In this document: piece after piece, positions 1-4,774 of the stretch
Position numbering within the stretch: the stretch's first letter is position 1
How the letters are laid out: each line of letters begins with the position of its first letter
DNA from: an uncultured Prevotellaceae bacterium
Lineage (GTDB): Bacteria > Bacteroidota > Bacteroidia > Bacteroidales > Bacteroidaceae
Assembly (NCBI GenBank): GCA_902775075.1
Contig: CACYKX010000174.1
Coordinates: forward strand, 1,207 to 7,847
Length of the DNA stretch: 6,641 bases
Reading direction: 5' to 3'
Translations under genes and position numbers: made by a program
Notes under the pieces: model-generated
Database searches by the model: none
What the model saw: only the letters and a program-made list of their open reading frames with translations
Told to the model about the DNA's origin: nothing

Positions 1-698
1 CAGATATAATCCTGTGGGGTAGGCTCCATCATCTCCACGATCATACGGATGATATGGCGAGGCGTGCGGAACTGTCCGTTCGTGCCGGAAGCAGCCATCT
101 TGCCAAGGATGTACTCATATACGTCACCCATGGCATCACGGTTGTTCATGTCAAGGGCATCAACGCCGTCAACGACCTTAGAGAGGGTACGGGCGTTAGG
201 GATGAGGAATATCGCCGACTTCATATAACGGCTATAAGCACTCTCTTCGCCTGTTCCGATATGCTTGATGAACTCGAAAACACTCTGTCGCACAATCTTG
301 AACATATTGTCAGAACCGAAGTTCTTGAACACGTGCCAACGGAGATGCTCGTAAGGTATTCCGGTCTTCTCCTCTTCGGTAGTAGCTTCCGGGTTCACCC
401 ATCGCTCACCGGCAGGGAAAGTAGGATTCTGAACCTCAGCATCCCAGTCGCGGGCATTCGCCTCCTCTTGCAACTGCTTGTCATCGAGCATCTTCATAAA
501 GAAGATATACGTCATCTGTTCCAATACCGTTATCGGATTGGTGATACCAGCCACGAAGAACGTATCCCATATCTGGTCGATTTTGTTTTTTATATCGCCT
601 GTGATCATATTCTGTTTTTTAGTCTTATACTTTTCATTACACAAGAGCTCATAGATAGATTTACTTCCAGGGTAGAAAGTAACAGTATTAGAGAGCAT
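1..698 (-). CDS. hsdM: Type I restriction-modification system DNA methyltransferase subunit (HsdM), partial, N-terminal part
   Basis: This is the modification subunit of a type I restriction system, which makes N6-methyladenine and forms a complex with HsdS (specificity) and HsdR (nuclease). The 232 visible residues hold the family's N-terminal helical domain, starting MITGDIKNKIDQIW at residues 31-44 and followed by GITNPITVLEQMTYIFFMKM. After it comes the start of the N6-adenine methyltransferase domain: DVYEYIL at 192-198 and QFRTPR at 209-214. The window ends just before SAM motif I, and the catalytic NPPF/NPPY motif lies outside. Full-length members are about 500 residues. The start is ambiguous. 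ATG at 698 lies about 28 nt downstream of a TAnnTTTG promoter element and has an in-frame TAA upstream. ATG at 608 (M31) matches the usual family N-terminus. I chose 698 because the extra 30 codons read as plausible coding sequence. hsdS and hsdR would be expected further left. Confidence 0.93.
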   Translation of the reverse strand, partial: MLSNTVTFYPGSKSIYELLCNEKYKTKKQNMITGDIKNKIDQIWDTFFVAGITNPITVLEQMTYIFFMKMLDDKQLQEEANARDWDAEVQNPTFPAGERWVNPEATTEEEKTGIPYEHLRWHVFKNFGSDNMFKIVRQSVFEFIKHIGTGEESAYSRYMKSAIFLIPNARTLSKVVDGVDALDMNNRDAMGDVYEYILGKMAASGTNGQFRTPRHIIRMIVEMMEPTPQDYI

Positions 699-725
699 TT
701 TGTCTGTAGTTTTTCTATTTATCTG

Positions 726-733
726 CAAAACTA
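726..733 (-). promoter_or_regulatory. -7 promoter element for hsdM
   Basis: TAGTTTTG on the minus strand is an exact match to the Bacteroidetes -7 consensus TAnnTTTG. It sits 27 nt before ATG 698. No TTG at the usual 18-21 bp spacing was found upstream, so only the -7 box supports it. Confidence 0.5.
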
Positions 734-817
734 CAATTTTTTACTTTAATAGAGAAAAATTGGCAAGTATTTTATGAATATTCGTGCTATATTTGCCGTT
801 TTCCCGCCTATTTGCCC

Positions 818-958
818 CTATAATTCATCAAAATCCTCGTCATAATCCTCATCATCATAATCCTCATCATCATAATAATCATATAGGTCGTTATCATCCC
901 TTCTGTTTTTGCCACTCTTTAGCAAAATCGATGAAAATAAAAATCTAAGAAATTTCAT
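818..958 (-). CDS. Small hypothetical protein with a highly acidic, repetitive C-terminus (46 aa)
   Basis: I do not recognise a family. The 46 residues fall into two parts. Residues 1-20 are hydrophobic and basic (MKFLRFLFSSILLKSGKNRR), which could be an amphipathic or membrane-associating helix. Residues 21-46 are extremely acidic, with 17 Asp/Glu and 5 Tyr among 26, built from YDDED-type repeats. There is no good signal-peptide cleavage site. Support for a real gene: ATG at 958 lies 27 nt downstream of an exact TACCTTTG -7 box, and an inverted repeat is placed as in the promoter of the other minus-strand orphan gene. The gene ends in TAG, 119 bp upstream of hsdM on the same strand. A DNA-mimic role towards the neighbouring restriction system is conceivable from the acidity but is only speculation. 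It could also be a membrane-anchored acidic peptide or a spurious low-complexity ORF. Confidence 0.6.
   Translation of the reverse strand: MKFLRFLFSSILLKSGKNRRDDNDLYDYYDDEDYDDEDYDEDFDEL
841..876. repeat. 15-bp in-frame tandem repeat in the acidic small gene
   Basis: The unit CATAATCCTCATCAT occurs exactly at 841-855 and 856-870, with a partial third copy (CATAAT) at 871-876. Because 15 is a multiple of three, each unit adds five residues (a YDDED-like block) without shifting the frame, so copy-number change would alter only the length of the acidic tail. Confidence 0.85.
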
Positions 959-985
959 AATCGTTCTATTTTAAGTTTCACGGGA

Positions 986-993
986 CAAAGGTA
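986..993 (-). promoter_or_regulatory. -7 promoter element for the acidic small gene
   Basis: TACCTTTG on the minus strand exactly matches TAnnTTTG. It is followed after 3 bp by CGTGAAA (plus-strand 976-982) and preceded after 7 bp by the inverted repeat at 999-1025. No TTG at normal -33 spacing is present; the inverted repeat occupies that zone. Confidence 0.7.
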
Positions 994-998
994 TATCA

Positions 999-1025
999 TC
1001 TCTGTGCAACCTTTCTGCACAGAGA
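999..1025. promoter_or_regulatory. Inverted repeat, probable operator (copy 1)
   Basis: Perfect 10-bp arms, TCTCTGTGCA at 999-1008 and TGCACAGAGA at 1016-1025, separated by 7 bp. The core TCTGTGCA-N7-TGCACAGA lies exactly 7 bp upstream of the -7 box at 986-993, covering the -33 zone. The same core and spacing recur at 3165-3187. The repeat lies upstream of the expected transcription start, so it acts as DNA rather than as an mRNA hairpin for the minus-strand gene. This suggests a dimeric regulator, either a repressor or an activator replacing -33 contacts. Confidence 0.7.
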
Positions 1026-1055
1026 CAAAAACTATGTTAATATCGGTTCGTACTG

Positions 1056-1084
1056 TTCGGGAATCCTTCGGGATGCGTTCGGGA
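1056..1084 (+). repeat. Three TTCGGGA direct repeats with 11-bp period
   Basis: TTCGGGA occurs at 1056-1062, 1067-1073 and 1078-1084, exactly 11 bp apart, so all copies face nearly the same side of the helix. The array ends 34 bp upstream of the -33 TTG of the flavoprotein gene. A protein-binding array is possible. The middle copy also sits in a small ATCC-TTCG-GGAT hairpin, so decay of a structured element is another reading. Confidence 0.6.
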
Positions 1085-1117
1085 TAAGAAGACAATGTTT
1101 ATTTTAATAATAATATT

Positions 1118-1147
1118 TTTGGGTTTCATGGAAAATGATTATATTTG
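1118..1147 (+). promoter_or_regulatory. Promoter of the flavoprotein-acetyltransferase operon
   Basis: A -33 TTTG at 1118-1121, an 18-bp spacer, and an exact -7 box TATATTTG at 1140-1147. ATG at 1199 follows 51 nt downstream. The matching pair of boxes makes this one of the better-supported promoters in the window. Confidence 0.72.
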
Positions 1148-1198
1148 CCAAATTCATTGAAAATACAAAAATATTTGAAGTATCAAAGAAAAGATAAG

Positions 1199-1738
1199 AT
1201 GAAACGGGTAATAGTAATATCGACGAGTCTTCGTCATGGTTCCAACAGCGATATACTCGCTGACAAGTTCGTGGAAGGCGCTCAAGCAGCCGGAAACGAA
1301 GTAGAGAAGATTTCACTCTCCGGCAAAGAGATCCAGTTCTGTAGAGGCTGTATGGCGTGTCACAAACTGGGGCATTGTGCCATCAAGGACGATGTCAATG
1401 ATATCATGGCCAAGGTGATGGAAGCCGATGTCATCGTCTGGGCAACACCAATCTACTATTATGGGATGTGTGGACAGATGAAGACGCTTATCGACCGCAT
1501 GAATGCTATGTACGGTCGTGATTATAAGTTCCGTGATGTGTATCTGTTGACCACGGCTGCCGATGAAGAACCGGAGACTCCGAAACGTGCCGAGGTCGGA
1601 CTGAGCGGTTGGATAGCTTGCTATCCCAAGAGTCGTCTGGCCGGTACACTCTTCTGTGGAGGCGTAAACGAACCAAAGGCCATCGAGGGCAATGCTAAGT
1701 TGCAGGAAGCTTACGAAATGGGAACTAAGATCTGTTAA
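1199..1738 (+). CDS. NAD(P)H-dependent FMN oxidoreductase, iron-sulfur-flavoprotein-like (flavodoxin fold)
   Basis: A cytosolic 179-residue flavodoxin-fold oxidoreductase of the NADPH-dependent FMN reductase / iron-sulfur flavoprotein (ISF) group. The N-terminal strand (VIVIS, 4-8) leads into an FMN-phosphate loop with S8, S10, R12, G14, S15 and N16. TPIYYYG at 83-89 matches the second flavin-contact loop. Residues 48-60 contain C48-x2-C51-x2-C54-x5-C60, the compact cysteine pattern known in ISF proteins for a 4Fe-4S cluster. The electron donor, acceptor and true cluster content are unknown; some relatives with fewer cysteines are simple quinone or flavin reductases. I chose ATG 1199 because an in-frame TTG at 1145 overlaps the -7 box and would add 18 residues before the beta1 strand. 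The gene ends 10 nt before the acetyltransferase gene, indicating cotranscription. Confidence 0.88.
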   Translation: MKRVIVISTSLRHGSNSDILADKFVEGAQAAGNEVEKISLSGKEIQFCRGCMACHKLGHCAIKDDVNDIMAKVMEADVIVWATPIYYYGMCGQMKTLIDRMNAMYGRDYKFRDVYLLTTAADEEPETPKRAEVGLSGWIACYPKSRLAGTLFCGGVNEPKAIEGNAKLQEAYEMGTKIC

Positions 1739-1748
1739 TGTCTGATAA

Positions 1749-2324
1749 ATGACTGAGATAAGGAAAGCTAGCAAAGGGCAAGCGTCGGCAATTGCTTCAT
1801 TGATTATGATGGCAATGACAGACGAATGTTGTCTGCATTTCTGTGGAGTGGGGCATGGCTTGGACGATTTTCGGAAGATGATGATAGACTTGGTGGAACG
1901 CGAGGATTCTCAATATAGCTATAAGAATACCATCGTAGCAATGGATGGTGATAAGGTCGTAGGCGTTGCTGTCAGTTACGACGGTGCCATACTTCATGAA
2001 TTGCGCCGGGCTTTCATCCTGTCTGCTCAAAAATATATCGGGAAAGATCATTCTGGTATGGATGACGAAACGCAAGCCGGTGAACTCTATCTCGACTCTC
2101 TTGCCGTGTTACCGGAATATCGTCGTAGAGGTATTGCGCGGCGCCTCCTGATGGCTACCAAGGAGAAAGCTGACAGAATGCGACTACCATGTGTCGGACT
2201 ACTCGTAGATAAAGGCAATCCTGCTGGCGAGGCACTTTATACTTCTGTAGGATTCCGATATGCCAATGATAATTGTTGGGGCGGCCACCCTATGAAGCAT
2301 TTTCTACTCTTTCATTCCCAATAA
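1749..2324 (+). CDS. GNAT-family N-acetyltransferase
   Basis: A 191-residue acetyl-CoA-dependent transferase with one GNAT domain. Motif A is at about 112-134 (ELYLDSLAVLPEYRRRGIA), with the pyrophosphate loop R125-x-x-G128-x-A130 that binds acetyl-CoA. Motif B is at about 148-170, with VGLLVD, N157 and the typical ALYTSVGF segment containing Y164. The N-terminal 60 residues hold the variable substrate region, with unusual C27-C28 and C32. The substrate cannot be told from sequence; the family acetylates small amines, peptides, antibiotics and protein N-termini. It starts 10 nt after the flavoprotein gene and has no promoter box in the gap, so it is the second gene of that operon. An oxidative or xenobiotic stress link is possible but only inferred from the neighbour. 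Confidence 0.9.
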   Translation: MTEIRKASKGQASAIASLIMMAMTDECCLHFCGVGHGLDDFRKMMIDLVEREDSQYSYKNTIVAMDGDKVVGVAVSYDGAILHELRRAFILSAQKYIGKDHSGMDDETQAGELYLDSLAVLPEYRRRGIARRLLMATKEKADRMRLPCVGLLVDKGNPAGEALYTSVGFRYANDNCWGGHPMKHFLLFHSQ

Positions 2325-2396
2325 AGGGGTGTCCGCAACTTGAATCCTGCGAAGTTTAATAAATCTTATTATTCCTTAATTCTCAACTTACAAAAA

Positions 2397-2459
2397 TGCT
2401 CATAATTCGCAAATTCAAAATGGAAGACGGGGTGATTATGAATATTAAAAATATGAGCA
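2397..2459. repeat. Widely spaced 8-bp inverted repeat
   Basis: TGCTCATA at 2397-2404 and TATGAGCA at 2452-2459 are perfect reverse complements, 47 bp apart. They could be ends of a small non-autonomous element or chance in AT-rich DNA; no target-site duplication is evident. Confidence 0.3.
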
Positions 2460-2573
2460 AATTACAACTTGTTGATTATCAATGAGTTGTCATTTCTTCG
2501 GTAATTTTATTATCGAAATATACCTGATTTGTAGACTTATTCAGTTAACAGCGTAAGGCTACAAACCTATTCG

Positions 2574-2624
2574 CGTCGATCGACGAAGTTAACTTCGTAA
2601 GCTGATGAAGTTAACTTCGTTCAG
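2574..2624. repeat. Cluster of perfect palindromes around GAAGTTAACTTC
   Basis: Three palindromes follow one another: CGTCGATCGACG (2574-2585), ACGAAGTTAACTTCGT (2583-2598) and GAAGTTAACTTC (2607-2618). The last is flanked by CTGA (2602-2605) and TCAG (2621-2624), giving a larger imperfect palindrome. The shared 14-mer GAAGTTAACTTCGT recurs with a 22-bp period (2585, 2607). Another GTTAAC occurs at 2544-2549. This could be a dispersed intergenic repeat, a binding site or a cruciform-forming locus. Function is unknown. Confidence 0.75.
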
Positions 2625-2766
2625 AAAATCACCTTTTTGCGGAGTATCTTTTGTGCTGTTGAGGCCCTTATGGGTTCCGATATTTCCTAGATGGAGCAAA
2701 AAGACGAACATTTTTCTTTTAACAGTTTCGCGAGAATGTTTAAAATTTGTAAAAAGGGATAGTCAC

Positions 2767-3102
2767 TCATTCCTCCTCGCTATGGTCCACCTCCGTACGT
2801 AATAAGAACGTAGCAGGGAAGAAAGGAGCATCCATGATAATCGTCTGATAACCTTCCTTGTACAGAGGACTTTTACGTCCGGCAACCTCAACGGTAGTAG
2901 CTTCATCCTCCACAACCATATACAGATTGCTGGTACATCCGTCATAAGGATGGTAGTCTTCCTCATCATCGGTTTTATATTCACATGAAAACCACCCCAT
3001 ATAGAGGATATCTTCTACCTTCTCTTTGGTAATCTTTGTCTTAGTTTCTGACTCCTTCTTAGAGCGTCTTGGCGCTCTTCTTGGTCCTAATGGCATACAC
3101 AT
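2767..3102 (-). CDS. Hypothetical protein, charge-segmented (111 aa)
   Basis: I do not recognise a family. The protein begins with a strongly basic segment (residues 8-28, rich in Arg/Lys, including an RRAPRR duplication at 8-13). It continues with a short DDEEDY acidic patch (45-50) and a mixed beta-like region (about 55-105: NLYMVV, TTVEVA, YQTIIM, FFPATFLL), and ends in EEE. No signal peptide or membrane helix is visible, so it is probably cytosolic; the basic head could contact nucleic acid or ribosomes. An AGAGCG/CGCTCT inverted repeat (3061-3078) lies within codons 9-14 and could fold in the mRNA. ATG 3102 is chosen; M3 (3096) is an alternative. A promoter with the same architecture as that of the 46-aa acidic gene lies 47 nt upstream. 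It is divergent from the HAD gene and convergent with the acetyltransferase gene. Confidence 0.75.
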   Translation of the reverse strand: MCMPLGPRRAPRRSKKESETKTKITKEKVEDILYMGWFSCEYKTDDEEDYHPYDGCTSNLYMVVEDEATTVEVAGRKSPLYKEGYQTIIMDAPFFPATFLLRTEVDHSEEE

Positions 3103-3149
3103 AATGATATTCGTTTAATTGTTATACTTGTTGTTTTGATTTCACGCTG

Positions 3150-3157
3150 CAAAGATA
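3150..3157 (-). promoter_or_regulatory. -7 promoter element for the 111-aa orphan gene
   Basis: TATCTTTG on the minus strand exactly matches TAnnTTTG. CGTGAAA follows after 3 bp (plus-strand 3140-3146) and the inverted repeat core begins 7 bp upstream, the same geometry as at 976-1023. Confidence 0.72.
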
Positions 3158-3160
3158 TCG

Positions 3161-3191
3161 TGCGTCTGTGCAGCGTATATGCACAGACGCA
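3161..3191. promoter_or_regulatory. Inverted repeat, probable operator (copy 2)
   Basis: Perfect 12-bp arms, TGCGTCTGTGCA at 3161-3172 and TGCACAGACGCA at 3180-3191, around a 7-bp centre. The core TCTGTGCA-N7-TGCACAGA is identical to copy 1 and sits at the same distance from the minus-strand -7 box. On the plus strand it is followed by TTTTTCTT, so read alone it resembles a terminator, but no plus-strand gene ends here. The HAD promoter begins about 18 bp to the right, so a bound protein could affect both directions. Confidence 0.72.
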
Positions 3192-3208
3192 TTTTTCTTA
3201 AAAAATTT

Positions 3209-3237
3209 TTGTATGTCAGCATTATTTCGTACCTTTG
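3209..3237 (+). promoter_or_regulatory. Promoter of the HAD phosphatase gene
   Basis: TTG at 3209-3211, an 18-bp spacer and an exact -7 box TACCTTTG at 3230-3237, the same spacing as the flavoprotein promoter. ATG 3265 is 27 nt downstream. Confidence 0.75.
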
Positions 3238-3264
3238 TAAATGGAACAAACAAAATAGAGAAAA

Positions 3265-3924
3265 ATGTTAAAAGCAGCGTTATTCGATCTTGATGGGGTA
3301 GTATTCGACACGGAACCTCAGTATACGATATTCTGGGGTGGTATCTGTAAGGAATTTCATCCGGAACTTCCCGGTCTGGAATATAAAATCAAGGGACAGA
3401 CCCTGGTACAAATCTATGATAAGTACTTTGATGGAGAATTGGCAAAATACCGTGATGAAATTACGGACAGACTGAATGCTTTTGAGGGCAATATGTCGTT
3501 CGAATATATCGACGGTCTGCAGGAATTGCTCCGTGAACTAAAGGATAATGGTATCGGCACGGCTGTGGTGACAAGTAGTAACCGACCGAAGATGGAAGCC
3601 GTATATCGACAGCATCCAGACTTCAAGAAACTCTTCGACTATATACTCACAAGCGAGGATTTCTCAAAGAGTAAACCGGATCCGGAATGTTATCTGATCG
3701 GTGCCGGAAAATTCGGCGCAAGACCGGAAGAATGTGTGGGCTTCGAAGATAGCTTCAACGGTTTGAAAGCGGTACGTGCTGCCGGAGAACTCGTGATCGG
3801 ACTGGCTACAACGAATGAGGCAGAAGTCATCGCTCCATACTCGGATATGGTGATCGCTGACTATAAGGACATGAATATAGCAAAAATCAAGGCTTTGTTT
3901 GGCGATATGCAAAAAAATGTTTAA
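3265..3924 (+). CDS. HAD-superfamily phosphatase / beta-phosphoglucomutase-like hydrolase
   Basis: A 219-residue cytosolic HAD hydrolase of subfamily I with a helical cap. All four motifs are present: D8-L-D10-G-V-V-F-D15-T (nucleophile D8, acid/base D10), T103-S104 (motif II), K137 in SKPDP (motif III) and E161-D162 in GFEDS (motif IV, Mg2+). The cap is about residues 16-80. Such proteins dephosphorylate sugar phosphates or related metabolites, or isomerise beta-glucose-1-phosphate; the exact substrate cannot be assigned here. The start codon is fixed by the FDLDG motif at the extreme N-terminus. It has its own promoter and lies 27 nt before panB, which carries another promoter; read-through from the HAD promoter into panB is likely. 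A link to pantothenate metabolism is not shown by sequence. Confidence 0.92.
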   Translation: MLKAALFDLDGVVFDTEPQYTIFWGGICKEFHPELPGLEYKIKGQTLVQIYDKYFDGELAKYRDEITDRLNAFEGNMSFEYIDGLQELLRELKDNGIGTAVVTSSNRPKMEAVYRQHPDFKKLFDYILTSEDFSKSKPDPECYLIGAGKFGARPEECVGFEDSFNGLKAVRAAGELVIGLATTNEAEVIAPYSDMVIADYKDMNIAKIKALFGDMQKNV

Positions 3925-3929
3925 CTTTG
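3899..3929 (+). promoter_or_regulatory. Internal promoter of panB, overlapping the HAD stop codon
   Basis: TTG at 3899-3901, a 20-bp spacer and an exact -7 box TAACTTTG at 3922-3929, whose first three bases are the TAA stop of the HAD gene. ATG of panB follows 22 nt later, so any transcript from here has a very short leader. Confidence 0.6.
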
Positions 3930-3951
3930 CCGCCAATTTTAGAAATAAGCA

Positions 3952-4770
3952 ATGGGATATTTATCTACTGACAAGAAGAAAATTACTGCGAAGACTTTCG
4001 TGGAAATGAAAAATGCAGGCGAAAAGATAACAATGCTTACAGCCTACGATTTTACTACAGCCGGTATCATCGACCAGGCTGGTATTGATGGTATTTTGAT
4101 TGGCGATTCTGCCTCTAACGTGATGGCAGGTAACGAAAATACAATTCCTATTACCGTAGATCAGATGATTTATCATGCTAAGGCCGTTGCCAAGGCTTGC
4201 AAGCATTGTCTCGTCATCTGCGATATGCCTTTCGGTAGCTATCAGGTGAGCCGTGAGGAGGGTATCCGCAACGCGATTCGTATTATCAAGGAGAGTGGTG
4301 CTGATGCGGTAAAGATGGAAGGCGGTGAGGAAATCGCTGATACTGTGAAGGGAATCATCGACGCCGGTATCCCTGTGATGGGGCACCTCGGATTGACTCC
4401 TCAGAGCGTTCATAAATTCGGTGGATATGGCCTGAGAGCTAAACAGGAGGCTGAGGCTCAGAAACTCCTCAAGGATGCTAAGATATTAGACGAGGTAGGA
4501 TGCTTCGGTATCACATTGGAGAAAGTGCCTGCTGCGCTGGCTGCCGAGGTGACAAAGAGCGTGAAAGCCGCTACTATCGGTATCGGTGCCGGTCATGACA
4601 CAGATGGTCAGATATTGGTATATGCAGATGCTTTGGGTATGACCCAGGGCTTCAAACCGAAGTTCTTGCGCCATTTCGCTCAAGTGGCCGAGGTGATGAA
4701 TAATGGAGTTCAAGAATATATAAAGACTGTAAAGGAATCTACATTCCCGAGCGACGAAGAAAGTTATTAA
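3952..4770 (+). CDS. panB: 3-methyl-2-oxobutanoate hydroxymethyltransferase (ketopantoate synthase)
   Basis: Catalyses transfer of a hydroxymethyl group from 5,10-methylenetetrahydrofolate to alpha-ketoisovalerate, giving ketopantoate, the first committed step of pantothenate (vitamin B5) and CoA synthesis in the cytosol. At 272 residues it has the usual family length (about 260-280) and is complete. The conserved blocks are in order: TAYDF (30-34), GDSASN with metal ligand D52 (51-56), DMPFGSY with D91 (91-97), KMEGG with K121 and E123 (121-125), GHLGLTPQ with H145 (144-151) and TLEKVP with the probable general base E190 (188-193). GIGAGHDTDGQ (210-220) is the family's C-terminal signature. 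These align with the metal- and substrate-binding residues known from E. coli PanB. The other pantothenate genes (panC, panD, panE) are not in this window. It has its own promoter and is followed after 4 nt by a transporter gene. Confidence 0.97.
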   Translation: MGYLSTDKKKITAKTFVEMKNAGEKITMLTAYDFTTAGIIDQAGIDGILIGDSASNVMAGNENTIPITVDQMIYHAKAVAKACKHCLVICDMPFGSYQVSREEGIRNAIRIIKESGADAVKMEGGEEIADTVKGIIDAGIPVMGHLGLTPQSVHKFGGYGLRAKQEAEAQKLLKDAKILDEVGCFGITLEKVPAALAAEVTKSVKAATIGIGAGHDTDGQILVYADALGMTQGFKPKFLRHFAQVAEVMNNGVQEYIKTVKESTFPSDEESY

Positions 4771-4774
4771 AATC

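Larger units (their letters stand above)
2325..2766. other. 442-bp intergenic region between convergent genes, no supported gene
   Basis: This gap separates the ends of the acetyltransferase gene (plus) and the orphan gene (minus). It holds an 8-bp inverted repeat at 2397-2459, a cluster of perfect palindromes at 2574-2618 and otherwise AT-rich sequence. The only short ORFs (2396-2485, 29 aa; 2605-2802, 65 aa, overlapping the orphan gene antisense) lack promoter boxes and recognisable domains. I see no clear GC-rich, U-tailed terminator for either flanking gene. Confidence 0.7.

Noticed and set aside
54..749. 231-codon plus-strand open frame
   Set aside because: It is antisense to hsdM, whose minus-strand product matches the family clearly; the plus-strand translation has no recognisable domain.
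788..795. Plus-strand TATATTTG box, possible promoter of an antisense RNA to the acidic small gene
   Set aside because: No -33 box at a suitable distance and no identifiable RNA; single TAnnTTTG matches are expected by chance in AT-rich DNA.
1145..1198. Upstream TTG start for the flavoprotein gene
   Set aside because: The TTG is part of the -7 box and the added 18 residues precede the flavodoxin beta1 strand; ATG 1199 is far more likely.
2396..2485. Short plus-strand ORF, 29 codons (MLIIRKFKMEDGVIMN...)
   Set aside because: The translation looks protein-like, but it has no promoter box, no known family and lies in AT-rich intergenic DNA; it could be a gene remnant but this cannot be supported.
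2605..2802. 65-codon plus-strand ORF starting in the palindrome cluster
   Set aside because: No promoter, no domain, and it overlaps the 3' end of the better-supported minus-strand orphan gene.
2763..2984. 73-codon minus-strand frame overlapping the orphan gene
   Set aside because: It is a shadow in another frame; only the 2767-3102 frame begins downstream of the promoter element.
3161..3198. Rho-independent terminator on the plus strand
   Set aside because: Stem plus T-run fits the shape, but no plus-strand gene ends upstream, and the same stem at 999-1025 lacks a T-run while keeping promoter spacing; an operator explains both.
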